Assembly: GCF_022921075.1 (NCBI RefSeq) | Contig: NZ_CP095052.1 | Span: 1 to 54,535 of the forward strand | From: Hymenobacter sp. 5317J-9 | Lineage (GTDB): Bacteria > Bacteroidota > Bacteroidia > Cytophagales > Hymenobacteraceae | Length of the DNA: 54,535 bases | Direction: 5' to 3' | Shown: one piece after another, positions 1 through 6,932 of the stretch | Layout of the letters: each line of letters starts with the position of its first letter | Numbering within the stretch: the first letter of the stretch is position 1 | Notes under the pieces: generated by a model | What the model was told of the DNA's origin: nothing | What the model saw: only the letters and a program-made list of their open reading frames with translations | Databases searched by the model: none | Position numbers and translations under genes: made by a program

Positions 1-291
1 GGGCTTCGATTCCGTTCGGCCAACGTCTCCAGCCTCGTCGCCAACGTGTGCACCGAGATTGTTTTTCGCGCGAATGGAACGGGCGAAGCCGGGCTAACGG
101 GCGGAATGAAGTATGCCTTTACGTGGCGGCAGCACGGGGACAGCCTGACGGTTGCGTACCCAACGCCAGCGACCGACGCCACGCGCTTGCAGGGGGGGCA
201 CTACCGCGTGGTGTTTACGTCATTACCCGCCGGTCGGCACACTACACAACTCACGCTGCGGACCAAACGCGGCGTCCTGTATTTGAATTAG
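1..291 (+). CDS. 3' end of an unknown protein (truncated by the window edge)
   Basis: The reading frame is open from base 1 to a TAG at 289-291, giving 96 residues of the C-terminus. The true start lies outside the window; the only internal start is a GTG at 46, which I do not favour because coding-like sequence continues upstream. The fragment is rich in beta-forming residues (for example YAFTWRQHGDSLTVAYP and HYRVVFTSLPAG), which suggests a compact beta-domain, perhaps secreted. I recognise no family. A copy of the recurring intergenic motif follows the stop within 20 bases, and the next gene is a lipoprotein in the same direction. Confidence 0.55.
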   Translation, partial: GLRFRSANVSSLVANVCTEIVFRANGTGEAGLTGGMKYAFTWRQHGDSLTVAYPTPATDATRLQGGHYRVVFTSLPAGRHTTQLTLRTKRGVLYLN

Positions 292-307
292 CTCGTTCTT
301 TGATGCC

Positions 308-324
308 GACCGTTAAGCTAAACC
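308..324 (+). repeat. Recurring intergenic motif, copy 1
   Basis: GACCGTTAAGCTAAACC, preceded by GCTCGTTCTTTGATGCC. It lies between the partial first gene and the lipoprotein at 341. A TTATTTAG box follows within a few bases and could be a -7 promoter element. Confidence 0.6.
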
Positions 325-340
325 TTATTTAGGCACCACC

Positions 341-1000
341 ATGAGAATCGTTACCCCCATGCCGATACTAGTTGGGCTGTTGCTTGTTGGCTGCCAGGAG
401 GCCGAAAAGCACCCGATTGCAGTCGTCCAAGAAACAGGGTCCCCCTCGGCAGAAGACCAGGAGCAAATACAAGCGCTCCTGCGACAGGCGCTCCACTGGG
501 CGAACTCCCCCGATGCCATTGGCTTGCTTCCGGTGGTTACCGACCGCCACCACCGGGTGTACGTCGGGGTGGACCGGGACCAACACCGACAAAACCTGGA
601 CAAGCTGAAAGCAACCCGCTTTTTTTCGACGGGATTTATCGACAACTACAACCGCCTGGTGGTCGCCATTGACGCCGGCATGAGAAGTGGGCAATACACG
701 CCATGGCTCGTCGGCGACGGGCCCACGATTGTCTTTGTGAGCGAGGTGAACGCGTGGTGCTTGTGCCAGGACGTGCCGTACGACAACCCCAACCCGTGGG
801 ACACCATAGAGGTCAGCGTCCTGAACCGGGATACCACCACGGCCGAAGTGGCGTGGCGCTGGGGCAAGCTGGGAGCCGGGTACGGCCCGGAGTGGAAAGA
901 CTTTTCCTATAAAGGGATCGTCACCAAAGAAACCGGAAAATGGCAGATTGCTTACCTCCAAGGGTTTGACTTGAAAGAAGGCACTAGACAATATCAGTAG
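341..1000 (+). CDS. Putative lipoprotein of unknown function
   Basis: 219 residues starting at ATG 341. The N-terminus is a type II signal peptide: a short basic start (MRI), a hydrophobic stretch (PILVGLLLV) and the lipobox LLVGC with the lipidated Cys near residue 18. The protein should therefore be exported and anchored in a membrane. The mature part has no motif I recognise; it holds a WRWGKLGAGYGPEWKDFSYKG segment and ends in KWQIAYLQGFDLKEG, which resembles the last strand of small secreted beta-rich domains. The gene sits alone between two direct copies of the recurring motif (308 and 1046), like its neighbours. Confidence 0.75.
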   Translation: MRIVTPMPILVGLLLVGCQEAEKHPIAVVQETGSPSAEDQEQIQALLRQALHWANSPDAIGLLPVVTDRHHRVYVGVDRDQHRQNLDKLKATRFFSTGFIDNYNRLVVAIDAGMRSGQYTPWLVGDGPTIVFVSEVNAWCLCQDVPYDNPNPWDTIEVSVLNRDTTTAEVAWRWGKLGAGYGPEWKDFSYKGIVTKETGKWQIAYLQGFDLKEGTRQYQ

Positions 1001-1045
1001 TCGCCATCGGGTAAAAGCAAAGCATAAGGCTCGTTCTTCTACTCG

Positions 1046-1062
1046 GACCCTTTCGCTGAACC
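1046..1062 (+). repeat. Recurring intergenic motif, copy 2
   Basis: GACCCTTTCGCTGAACC, preceded by GCTCGTTCTTCTACTCG. It lies between the lipoprotein ending at 1000 and the gene starting at 1122. It is nearly identical in its core to the copies at 37940 and 54318. Confidence 0.65.
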
Positions 1063-1066
1063 CGAT

Positions 1067-1074
1067 TAGCTTTG
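1067..1074 (+). promoter_or_regulatory. Candidate Bacteroidota -7 box
   Basis: TAGCTTTG matches the Bacteroidota -7 consensus TAnnTTTG. It lies directly after the recurring motif and about 50 bases before the ATG at 1122. No clear -33 TTG is seen at the usual distance. Confidence 0.4.
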
Positions 1075-1121
1075 GCAGACGAGTACGCGAAGTGCTCCGG
1101 GGCCATTTGATGGGGCAGACG

Positions 1122-1610
1122 ATGCACAAAAGTTCGTTTTATAAACGGGTGACCAAATACAACCCGCGGTTTCGCAACGAGCACGGGCATTACCTGGCCG
1201 ACGAGTGGACCGCCATCGGCGACGTGGGCAAAGTGTTTGCGGGCCACCGCCTGCTGCTGGACGAGTACTTGGCCGTCGAGGCCCGGTACGCGCACGCCGC
1301 CCGGCTCTTTCTGGCGGGCGCGGCGCACGTCGAGCTCGAATCCGTGGAACTGCGCTGGCTGAGCGAGACGGACGAGCCGCTGCGGGCGTTGTACGAGCAA
1401 GTCGAACGGGGCGTGCGCGCCTTTCCCGTGGCCGAGTTGGGGGCCTTGGTGGCGCTGGCCCTGCGCGAATGCCTCTGGTGTCGGCTCTTGGACGACACCC
1501 GGACCAGGGCCGTGGAGTTTGGGTACGACTACTACATGTACCTGGGCTTCGAACGCGCGGACCCCGAGTGCTTCCGCAAGATTGAACAACTTCCGCTTTT
1601 CATGGAGTAA
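1122..1610 (+). CDS. Conserved-looking hypothetical cytoplasmic protein
   Basis: 162 residues from the ATG at 1122. In-frame GTG 1092 and ATG 1110 are alternatives; I prefer 1122 because the candidate -7 box at 1067 leaves a normal leader and the conserved-looking text begins with MHKSSFYKRV. There is no signal peptide or membrane segment. The sequence is alpha-helical and rich in charged and aromatic residues (LLLDEYLAVEARYAHAARLFL, WCRLLDDTRTRAVEFGYDYYMYLG). Composition and size recall small immunity-type proteins of polymorphic toxin loci, but this is only a resemblance and no family was identified. It is a single gene between motif copies at 1046 and 1639. Confidence 0.65.
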   Translation: MHKSSFYKRVTKYNPRFRNEHGHYLADEWTAIGDVGKVFAGHRLLLDEYLAVEARYAHAARLFLAGAAHVELESVELRWLSETDEPLRALYEQVERGVRAFPVAELGALVALALRECLWCRLLDDTRTRAVEFGYDYYMYLGFERADPECFRKIEQLPLFME

Positions 1611-1638
1611 GTTCGTTTCAATGCCCTTTCGCTACTCG

Positions 1639-1655
1639 GACCGTTAAGGTGAACG
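1639..1655 (+). repeat. Recurring intergenic motif, copy 3
   Basis: GACCGTTAAGGTGAACG with the left half CCTTTCGCTACTCG. It starts 29 bases after the previous stop and lies upstream of the RHS/YD-like gene. Confidence 0.65.
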
Positions 1656-1661
1656 AATAAC

Positions 1662-1669
1662 TACCTTAG
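1662..1669 (+). promoter_or_regulatory. Candidate -7 box
   Basis: TACCTTAG, close to TAnnTTTG, 36 bases before the ATG at 1705. The recurring motif occupies the space where the -33 element would be expected. Confidence 0.4.
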
Positions 1670-1704
1670 CCACTTAGCTTTCGAACGACCTGCTAACTTA
1701 TCCC

Positions 1705-2652
1705 ATGGTAAATTCCCTGCTTCTGATAATGCTGTTCGCACAGGCTGTTGGAGACTTGGATTCCGGAATAGCCTTTCAAAACGACCGCCCGAAGCCTGCG
1801 GGCCGCGAGGTGGCAAGACCTGCGAAATGCCACGTGTATCAGTACTTGGGGATGGATAGTACGGCTCGGCAATTGGTTCTTACCCGCACCTATCACCCCA
1901 ATGGTCGGGTATTAGCGGAACAATACAGCAAGTACCGGCTAACGCACGAATACCTGGCGAGCACCGGCACGGAGCAATCCCGTTACCGGGATACGATGCT
2001 GGTGGAGCGCCTGGAAACCGATGAACGAGGGGACCAAACCAAGACGCGCTATTTCCACGACCATCTCAACCGACTAACGCGGGAGGAGCGTTTTACTTTT
2101 GAGCGTCGCCAGAAGAAAAACGTTGACAAGGGCAATGGAAGGCCCGGCGGCTGCATTCTGGTCGATTCGGATTTTCGAAAACGTCGCTCCTGGGAGAAGA
2201 CGAGCGTCATTCACTACACCTATGATGCGCAGGGGCGGCTGGTAAGCTATGACGCCCCCAAGCTGCATTACTCTTCCCAGAACCGCTACACCTGGGCCTA
2301 CGACAGCCTCGGGCGTATCAGGAAGCATTTCTCTTACGACCGGCAGCGCTTGATTTGGGTGGAGGCGTTTGCCTACTTTCCGGGCGGCTACCGCTTCACC
2401 CGTACGTGGTACGAGGCGGACGGCAGTCCAAGCCATCTCAAGCCCGAGAACAAAGGCTACTGGCCCCAGTACTCCACCACGTCCCACTATGACCAGAACC
2501 ACGACGTTACATTGGAGGAAACCTTCTCCGAAAAAGGCGTTTTGGTCAGCCGCACCCAGTGGTATTACAATCCCCAGCATCAGCTGACAAAGACCGTCTA
2601 CCGGGATGGAAAAGGCGAGGTCAAACTAACGCATTTGTTTAGCTACCAATAG
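1705..2652 (+). CDS. Secreted RHS/YD-repeat-like protein
   Basis: 315 residues with a short N-terminal hydrophobic signal (VNSLLLIMLFAQAVG). The body contains several short repeats of the RHS/YD type, visible as YDAQGRLVSYDAP, YDSLGRIRKHFSYD and YNPQHQLTKTVYRDGKGEV, spaced about 20-40 residues apart. Such repeats form extended beta-structures, often at cell surfaces. The protein is far shorter than true RHS toxins and has no toxin-like C-terminus, so it is best read as a small secreted YD-repeat protein; many Bacteroidota encode such orphan proteins. The stop codon is only four bases from the terminal repeat of a MITE, so the MITE has replaced the normal downstream sequence. Confidence 0.75.
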   Translation: MVNSLLLIMLFAQAVGDLDSGIAFQNDRPKPAGREVARPAKCHVYQYLGMDSTARQLVLTRTYHPNGRVLAEQYSKYRLTHEYLASTGTEQSRYRDTMLVERLETDERGDQTKTRYFHDHLNRLTREERFTFERRQKKNVDKGNGRPGGCILVDSDFRKRRSWEKTSVIHYTYDAQGRLVSYDAPKLHYSSQNRYTWAYDSLGRIRKHFSYDRQRLIWVEAFAYFPGGYRFTRTWYEADGSPSHLKPENKGYWPQYSTTSHYDQNHDVTLEETFSEKGVLVSRTQWYYNPQHQLTKTVYRDGKGEVKLTHLFSYQ

Positions 2653-2656
2653 AACC

Positions 2657-2806
2657 GTGGCTGTTGCAGAACTCTTAGTGAAGCCGCTAAAGGAGTGTTC
2701 GACGAGCCGACTTAAGCTAAAAAGGCGCTTAAATGGGCCTTTTATGCGCGCATCATCGCTCATCTAGCTAGTTTCGGTACCGAGCAAGGAGTTCTGCAAC
2801 AGCCAC
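2657..2806 (-). mobile_element. MITE copy 1 (150 bp, 18-bp terminal inverted repeats)
   Basis: The ends are GTGGCTGTTGCAGAACTC and its exact reverse complement. The interior has no open frame for a transposase. Read on the minus strand, the interior aligns with the two elements at 42182 and 42326, sharing GAGCGATGA, a TAAAAGGCCC block and a TGAGTCG/TAAGTCG block. The flanks are AACC on the left and GACC on the right, a probable degraded 4-bp target duplication. The right flank continues directly into the second half of the recurring motif, so the element appears to have inserted into a motif copy. Confidence 0.8.
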
Positions 2807-2822
2807 GACCGTTTGCGTGAAC
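2807..2822 (+). repeat. Recurring intergenic motif, copy 4 (right half, split by MITE)
   Basis: GACCGTTTGCGTGAAC directly abuts the right end of MITE copy 1. The left half expected from other copies is not next to it, which fits insertion of the MITE at GACC. Confidence 0.6.
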
Positions 2823-2827
2823 TAGCC

Positions 2828-2835
2828 TACATTTG
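2828..2835 (+). promoter_or_regulatory. Candidate -7 box
   Basis: TACATTTG is a full match to TAnnTTTG and lies 18 bases before the ATG at 2853. It follows the motif core by five bases, the same spacing as at 1067. Confidence 0.4.
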
Positions 2836-2852
2836 GAGATGGCCTTGAACGT

Positions 2853-3356
2853 ATGACTTTCTCTCACTGGATGCGGGCCACGGCTGGCCTGGGTTGCTTG
2901 GTGTTCGCGTTGACCGCTTGCAACCGGCCGGAACATTGCGAAGTGGTTCCCGGCACGCGCTTCGACGGCGATGGGGTCTTGGTGCTGAAAGAGAACACGG
3001 CGCAAGACGGCTGGACGTGGGTCACGTTCTACCCCGTCTGTCACCTGGACACGCTGCAGTTGCTACAAGCCTTGCAGCGCGCCCCCGCCGGCATCCTGTT
3101 CCAGGCCAAGCACGCCGCCGTCGTGCGCGCCATTCGCCACCGTTCGGTGGTGTTGCTGTCTAACAACAAACGGTACCCGTTGCCCAACCGGCGCATTTAC
3201 GTGACCAGCGCGCACCTGGCCTTTGTGGATACGGTTCGCACCGACGGAGGAAGCCCCAGGAAGCCTTTCCCCTACTTGCTGGACACGGAACAGGCCCGGA
3301 TAGAACATCAGGTGCGATTCGTCGAGGTACGGCCGGATGCTTTCTATGGCATTTAA
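2853..3356 (+). CDS. Putative lipoprotein, paralogue of the protein at 38030
   Basis: 167 residues with a lipoprotein signal: MTFSHWMRATAGLGCLVFALTAC, lipobox ALTAC. The mature part starts with a cysteine-containing segment and contains FYPVCHLDTLQLLQALQRAPAGILF. The protein at 38030 has FFPVCHLDTTNLLASLRQAGTGLAF at the same place, together with a shared CxVxPGxxFxGxGxLV start and a late xxFADT/xFVDT element. The two are therefore diverged paralogues of one lipoprotein family of unknown function; the invariant VCHLDT with two upstream Cys suggests a disulphide. The stop is followed by a weak, degenerate motif copy around 3371-3382. Confidence 0.75.
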   Translation: MTFSHWMRATAGLGCLVFALTACNRPEHCEVVPGTRFDGDGVLVLKENTAQDGWTWVTFYPVCHLDTLQLLQALQRAPAGILFQAKHAAVVRAIRHRSVVLLSNNKRYPLPNRRIYVTSAHLAFVDTVRTDGGSPRKPFPYLLDTEQARIEHQVRFVEVRPDAFYGI

Positions 3357-3540
3357 TCTAACGCTCCTTTTACCAAACGAACTTTCTGGATAAGTCATTT
3401 ACGCAAAGCCGTGAGCCTATTGTGAGCCCATTGCTTCACCGCAAAATGTGTATTTAGAAGCCAATGAGAGGGTTTTAAGACTTGCTGCTCCAGGGCTCTG
3501 AGCCCATGGTGAGCCCATTCGCGGTTGCCCGACAGATGAC

Positions 3541-4659
3541 TTATCGGGCCTCTGGTTCGGGCGCCAAGCGGTAGCTGGTGCTGCGCCCGCCGGCGCCTTC
3601 GTGCACCAGCACGCCCTTGGCCAGCAGGTCGGCGATGTCGCGCCCGGCCGTGTCCTGCGAGCAGTGGGCCATGCGCGCCCACTTGGCCGTGGTGAACTTG
3701 CCCTCGAAGCCGTCGAGCAGCCGCGCGAGCAGCTGCCGCTGCCGGGCCGTGAACGCCGCGTCCCGGTGCTGCTCCCAGAAGCGGGCCTTGGCCAGCACCT
3801 GCCCCAGCGTTTGTTCGGCCGCCTGCAGGGCCCGGCCCAGGCAGCCCAAGAACCACTCCAGCCAGGGCGTGACGTCCAAGGGCCCGCGCTGGCTGGTTTC
3901 GAGCAGGTCGTAGTACGCCTGGCGTTCGGCTTGGATCTGGGCGGACATGCTGTAGCAACGCTGGCCCGTGCCGTCGGCCCGGGCCAGCTGCAAGTCGGCG
4001 ATGGCGCGGGCGATGCGCCCGTTGCCGTCGTCGAAGGGGTGAATGGTCACGAACCAGAAATGGGCCAGCCCCGCTTTGAGCACGGGGTCCAGGCCCTGGT
4101 CGGCGTTGAACCAGGCCAGAAACTGCTGCATCTGCGCGTCCAGGGCGTCGGCCGGGGGCGCGTCGTAGTGCACGCGCTCGCGGCCCAGCGGCCCGGACAC
4201 CACCTGCATGGGACCTGTGCGCCACGCGCCCACCTGCAGCGGGTACAGCCCGCTGTAGCCCGTGGGAAACAAGGCCGCGTGCCAGCCGAACAGGCGGTCC
4301 GCGGTGAGCGGTTCGGCGGCCCGCTGGGTGGCGTCGAGCAGCATGGCCACCACGCCTTCCACCCGCCGGTCGGCCGGGGGCAGTGCGGCCTGCTCCAGCC
4401 CCAAGCGCCACGCGATGGAGGAGCGCACGGAAGCCGGGGGCAGCAGCTCGCCTTCGATTTCGCTCGATTTGAGCACGTCGAGCGTGAGCGTACGCAGCGT
4501 GGCTTCGGCCCGCAGGTCCACGCCCAGCGCGTCGAGCCGGCCCAACAGCCGCCCCTGCTGGTGGCGCACGGTGCCCAGCAGCGCTTCCAGGGCCGCCGGG
4601 TCCCAGGTGAAGGCCGGCCAGTCCGGCCGTTGGTGAATATAGGGGCCTAATCTCCGCAT
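3541..4659 (-). CDS. Fic family protein with N-terminal DUF4172-type domain
   Basis: 372 residues. The Fic signature HPFDDGNGRIAR is at residues 207-218, with the catalytic His and the phosphate-binding DGNGR loop intact. This family transfers AMP or other phosphate-containing groups to hydroxyl side chains of target proteins. An inhibitory-helix motif, SSEIEG, lies at 65-70, placing it in the class with an N-terminal intramolecular inhibitor. The N-terminal about 100 residues resemble DUF4172, and the C-terminal about 80 residues look like a winged-helix domain (FTTAKWARMAHCSQDTAGRDIADLLAKGVLVHEG). No separate antitoxin gene is seen, as expected with a built-in inhibitor. It is transcribed toward the left; the disrupted recombinase lies just upstream. 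Confidence 0.9.
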   Translation of the reverse strand: MRRLGPYIHQRPDWPAFTWDPAALEALLGTVRHQQGRLLGRLDALGVDLRAEATLRTLTLDVLKSSEIEGELLPPASVRSSIAWRLGLEQAALPPADRRVEGVVAMLLDATQRAAEPLTADRLFGWHAALFPTGYSGLYPLQVGAWRTGPMQVVSGPLGRERVHYDAPPADALDAQMQQFLAWFNADQGLDPVLKAGLAHFWFVTIHPFDDGNGRIARAIADLQLARADGTGQRCYSMSAQIQAERQAYYDLLETSQRGPLDVTPWLEWFLGCLGRALQAAEQTLGQVLAKARFWEQHRDAAFTARQRQLLARLLDGFEGKFTTAKWARMAHCSQDTAGRDIADLLAKGVLVHEGAGGRSTSYRLAPEPEAR

Positions 4660-4714
4660 AATCTGCGGTGAATATACCGCCTATTCGCCGCATGTCCGGG
4701 CGCCGGTGCTTGTT

Positions 4715-5329
4715 TTAGGGGGCGGGGGTGGCCACGGGGCTGGGCAAGGGCTGAACGTGCAGAGCTACGCCGCGGTGGTGCAGGTACTTGTAGAAGGTGG
4801 CCTTGCAGATGCGCAGGCTCCGGGCCATGTCGTCGACGCTGAGCTCGCGGGCCTTGTAGAGCAACTCGGCCGCGCGGGCCGTGCGCTGGGCTTCTTCCGA
4901 CAAGCCCGGCTTGCGGCCGCCGACGCGGCCCCGGGCGCGGGCCGCGGCCAGCCCGGCCAGGGTGCGCTCGCGGATGAGCTCGCGCTCGAACTCCGCGAGC
5001 GAGGCAAACAGGTTGAGCACGAGCCGGCCCTGGGCGGAAGCGGTGTTGATGGCGTCGGTGAGCGAGACCAAGCCGATGCCGCGGCGCTGCAACTCGGCCA
5101 CCAGGTCGAGCAGGTGCTTGAGCGAACGGCCCAGCCGGTCGAGCTTGTAGATGTACATCGTGTCGCCCGGGCGCACCTGCAAGAGGAGCTTGTCGAGCTC
5201 GACCCGGGCGGCCAGCGCCCCGGAGGCTTTCTCCTGGTAGATGAGCTCGCACCCGGCCTGGGTCAGGGCGTCGAGTTGGAGTTCTAAATTCTGGTCGCGG
5301 GTCGAGACGCGGGCCTAGCCAATCTTCAT
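4715..5329 (-). pseudogene. Serine recombinase (resolvase/invertase) with an in-frame amber stop at codon 5
   Basis: Read from the ATG at 5329 on the minus strand the product is MKIG, stop, ARVSTRDQNLELQLDAL and so on, and continues without interruption to 4715. The resolvase consensus is MxxGYARVSTxDQ, so the TAG at 5317-5315 stands exactly where the conserved Tyr codon (TAC or TAT) belongs. Everything downstream is intact: the catalytic Ser (ARVST), YKLDRLGR, the EFERELIRERT helix and a C-terminal helix-turn-helix (LSVDDMARSLRICKATFYKYL). The longest ORF starts at a TTG at 5182 and lacks the catalytic serine, so it cannot recombine DNA unless the stop is suppressed. This is a point substitution, unlike the single-base losses elsewhere. 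Three short operator or crossover-like sites lie immediately upstream. Confidence 0.85.
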
Positions 5330-5335
5330 GCAGCG

Positions 5336-5403
5336 GAGTTTACGAAACTCATCTGCTAACGCAGTTTCGTAAACTTTGATTGGTAGACGGGTTTCGTAAA
5401 CTC
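5336..5403. promoter_or_regulatory. Three-site operator or res-like region of the broken recombinase
   Basis: Core GTTTACGAAAC occurs at 5338-5348 and its reverse complement GTTTCGTAAAC at 5364-5374 and 5391-5401. The centres are 26 and 27 bases apart, about two and a half helical turns. The region directly abuts the recombinase start codon, the usual place for recombinase binding sites that also autoregulate the gene. Confidence 0.55.
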
Positions 5404-5512
5404 GACAATGGCAGGAAAGCCCATCCCAAAGCCTCTGCAGAACTTGCTGCCTGTCTAGATTAGCGGTTCAGGGAAAGGAGCGTAATTATGACCCTACACA
5501 GAACCCTGCCCC

Positions 5513-5956
5513 ATGAGCTACGATTTGATGGTGTTTATCCCGGAAGCTGCTCCGCAAACGCCAGCAGCCTTCCAGGCGTGGTATCATGCGCAAACCGAAT
5601 GGACAGAGGGGCATACCTACGACGACCCAGCTATCACGGCCCCTGCTCTACGGGCTTGGCTGGTGGAAATGCGTCAAACCTTTCCCGACCTGAATGGCGA
5701 CGAAGCCACTGGCGATAATGATTATGAAACCGACTACAGCATCGGCTGCGTGGTTATTTACGCCGCCTTTAGCTGGTCCCTGGCAACGGAAGCACTCGAG
5801 ACGGTCCTTCGGTTGGCACAAAAGCACCAGGTAGGCGTATTCGACCCCAGTTTTGAGGCCAACACTATCCTGCTGCCCGCAGACGGCACCATGCACCCAT
5901 TACCAGCAGTCCCGCCACCACAAGCGCAAAAAAAGCCGTGGTGGAAAGTCTGGTAA
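5513..5956 (+). CDS. Hypothetical cytoplasmic protein beginning MSYDLMVF
   Basis: 147 residues from the ATG at 5513. It begins MSYDLMVFIPEAAPQTPAAFQAWYHAQTEW, an N-terminus seen in a family of small bacterial proteins of unknown role (recognised by pattern only). There is no signal peptide. The middle is acidic (DLNGDEATGDNDYETDYSIG), and the C-terminus ends in a proline stretch and KKPWWKVW. The YETDYSIG...VVIYAAFSWSLATEALETVLRLAQKHQVGVFDPS segment looks like an alpha/beta fold. It is isolated between the recombinase control region and the repeat region at 5987. I assign no function. Confidence 0.7.
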   Translation: MSYDLMVFIPEAAPQTPAAFQAWYHAQTEWTEGHTYDDPAITAPALRAWLVEMRQTFPDLNGDEATGDNDYETDYSIGCVVIYAAFSWSLATEALETVLRLAQKHQVGVFDPSFEANTILLPADGTMHPLPAVPPPQAQKKPWWKVW

Positions 5957-5986
5957 AACGGTGATTTGCGCTAATTCCGGCTCCAA

Positions 5987-6211
5987 AGGGTTTGCTGGGG
6001 TTAACAAGGGTTTAATCGGGTTTGCTAGGATCTACGAGGGTTTACTAGGGTTTGGTGGGCGCGTGGGGGAATGGCACCGGAGACGGTGCCTGCTCAAGGG
6101 TTTGTTAGGGTTTACTAGGGTTTACTAGGGTTTGCTAGGGTTACAGCAAACCCTAACAAACCCTAGTAAACCCTAACAAACCCTAGTAAATCCTAACAAA
6201 CCCTCGTAAAC
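5987..6211. repeat. Phased decamer array with inverted half and internal hairpin
   Basis: The consensus is AGGGTTTRCT. Seven units run without gap from 5987 to 6056, four more from 6097 to 6136, and six reverse-complement units (AGCAAACCCT, AACAAACCCT, AGTAAACCCT and similar) from 6144 to 6203. The two forward blocks are separated by a 40-base insert that keeps the 10-base phase and holds a hairpin, GGCACCG/CGGTGCC, at 6073-6090. The forward and reverse halves could fold into a long hairpin. Unit length equals one helical turn, so the T-tracts are in phase and the DNA may be curved. No gene is evident here. A related 20-bp array lies at 35065. Confidence 0.8.
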
Positions 6212-6276
6212 CTTTCGTCACTATGTGGGCCAGCCACCGGGGCTTTTCCACGAGGGAGTGCTTGCTCCACGGGCCG

Positions 6277-6468
6277 CATGCCCAAACGCATGCCCAAACG
6301 CATGCCCAAACGCATGCCCAAACGCATGCCCAAACGCATGCCCAAACGCATGCCCAAACGCATGCCCAAACGCATGCCCAAACGCATGCCCAAACGCATG
6401 CCCAAACGCATGCCCAAACGCATGCCCAAACGCATGCCCAAACGCATGCCCAAACGCATGCCCAAACG
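6277..6468. repeat. Sixteen perfect tandem copies of a 12-bp unit
   Basis: CATGCCCAAACG is repeated 16 times without a single mismatch (192 bases), each junction creating GCATGC. Because 12 is a multiple of three, all frames stay open across it (for example MPKR or HAQT repeats), so the long ORFs here are not evidence for a gene. Perfect identity points to recent expansion or slippage. Confidence 0.9.
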
Positions 6469-6773
6469 CATCTACGTAAGCCGGTTACGGCACGTCCCCT
6501 CCCCGCGGATTCGACCCGGATTTTCCGCCGTTTTTTCCGCCGTTTTTTCAACCGAAAAGGACCGGCGTTGTGCGACGCTGGCGGCCGCAATTTTTCCTGC
6601 CTGTTTCCCCCCGAAAAACCCAAGCGGAAAGTCCGGGTTTCGCGGTCGGGTTTTCGAGGTCCTTTCGCGGGGAAAACAGGCCGGCATTGGGGGCCGGAAA
6701 TGCCCCGGGGTGCGCGTCCCCTCCCCGCCCCGCCGACCGCCGCCGGGCGAGGGCCGTTCACGGCCCCAACGGC

Positions 6774-6817
6774 CCCGAACACCGGGCCCGTGCCGGCCGG
6801 GTGGCCCGGTGTTCGGG
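6774..6817. repeat. Long GC hairpin with 15-bp perfect stem
   Basis: CCCGAACACCGGGCC at 6774-6788 pairs exactly with GGCCCGGTGTTCGGG at 6803-6817, with a 14-base loop. No T-run follows, so it is not a classical terminator. The rest of 6469-6953 is GC-rich and holds short repeats such as TTTTCCGCCG but no gene I can support. Confidence 0.65.
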
Positions 6818-6924
6818 CTTCCGCGGGGACGGCGTGCGCACATTCCCGTGCAGGTGCCACGGGCCGGGTCTCGGGGTTGGCGCACGTTGCGGGAAATTAG
6901 CGCGGGTTAGCGGAAAATTTCCGC

Positions 6925-6932
6925 TACCTTGG
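6925..6932 (+). promoter_or_regulatory. Candidate -7 box
   Basis: TACCTTGG, close to TAnnTTTG, lies 21 bases upstream of the ATG at 6954 and helps fix that start. Confidence 0.45.

Noticed and set aside
5987..6211. Telomere-type sequence (AGGGTTT)
   Set aside because: The period is ten, with an inverted half and inside a plasmid segment; no sign of a linear end.
6277..6910. Long ORFs through the 12-bp repeats (MPKR, HAQT, VWAC repeats)
   Set aside because: All frames are open because the unit is a multiple of three; no start context or conserved flanking protein.
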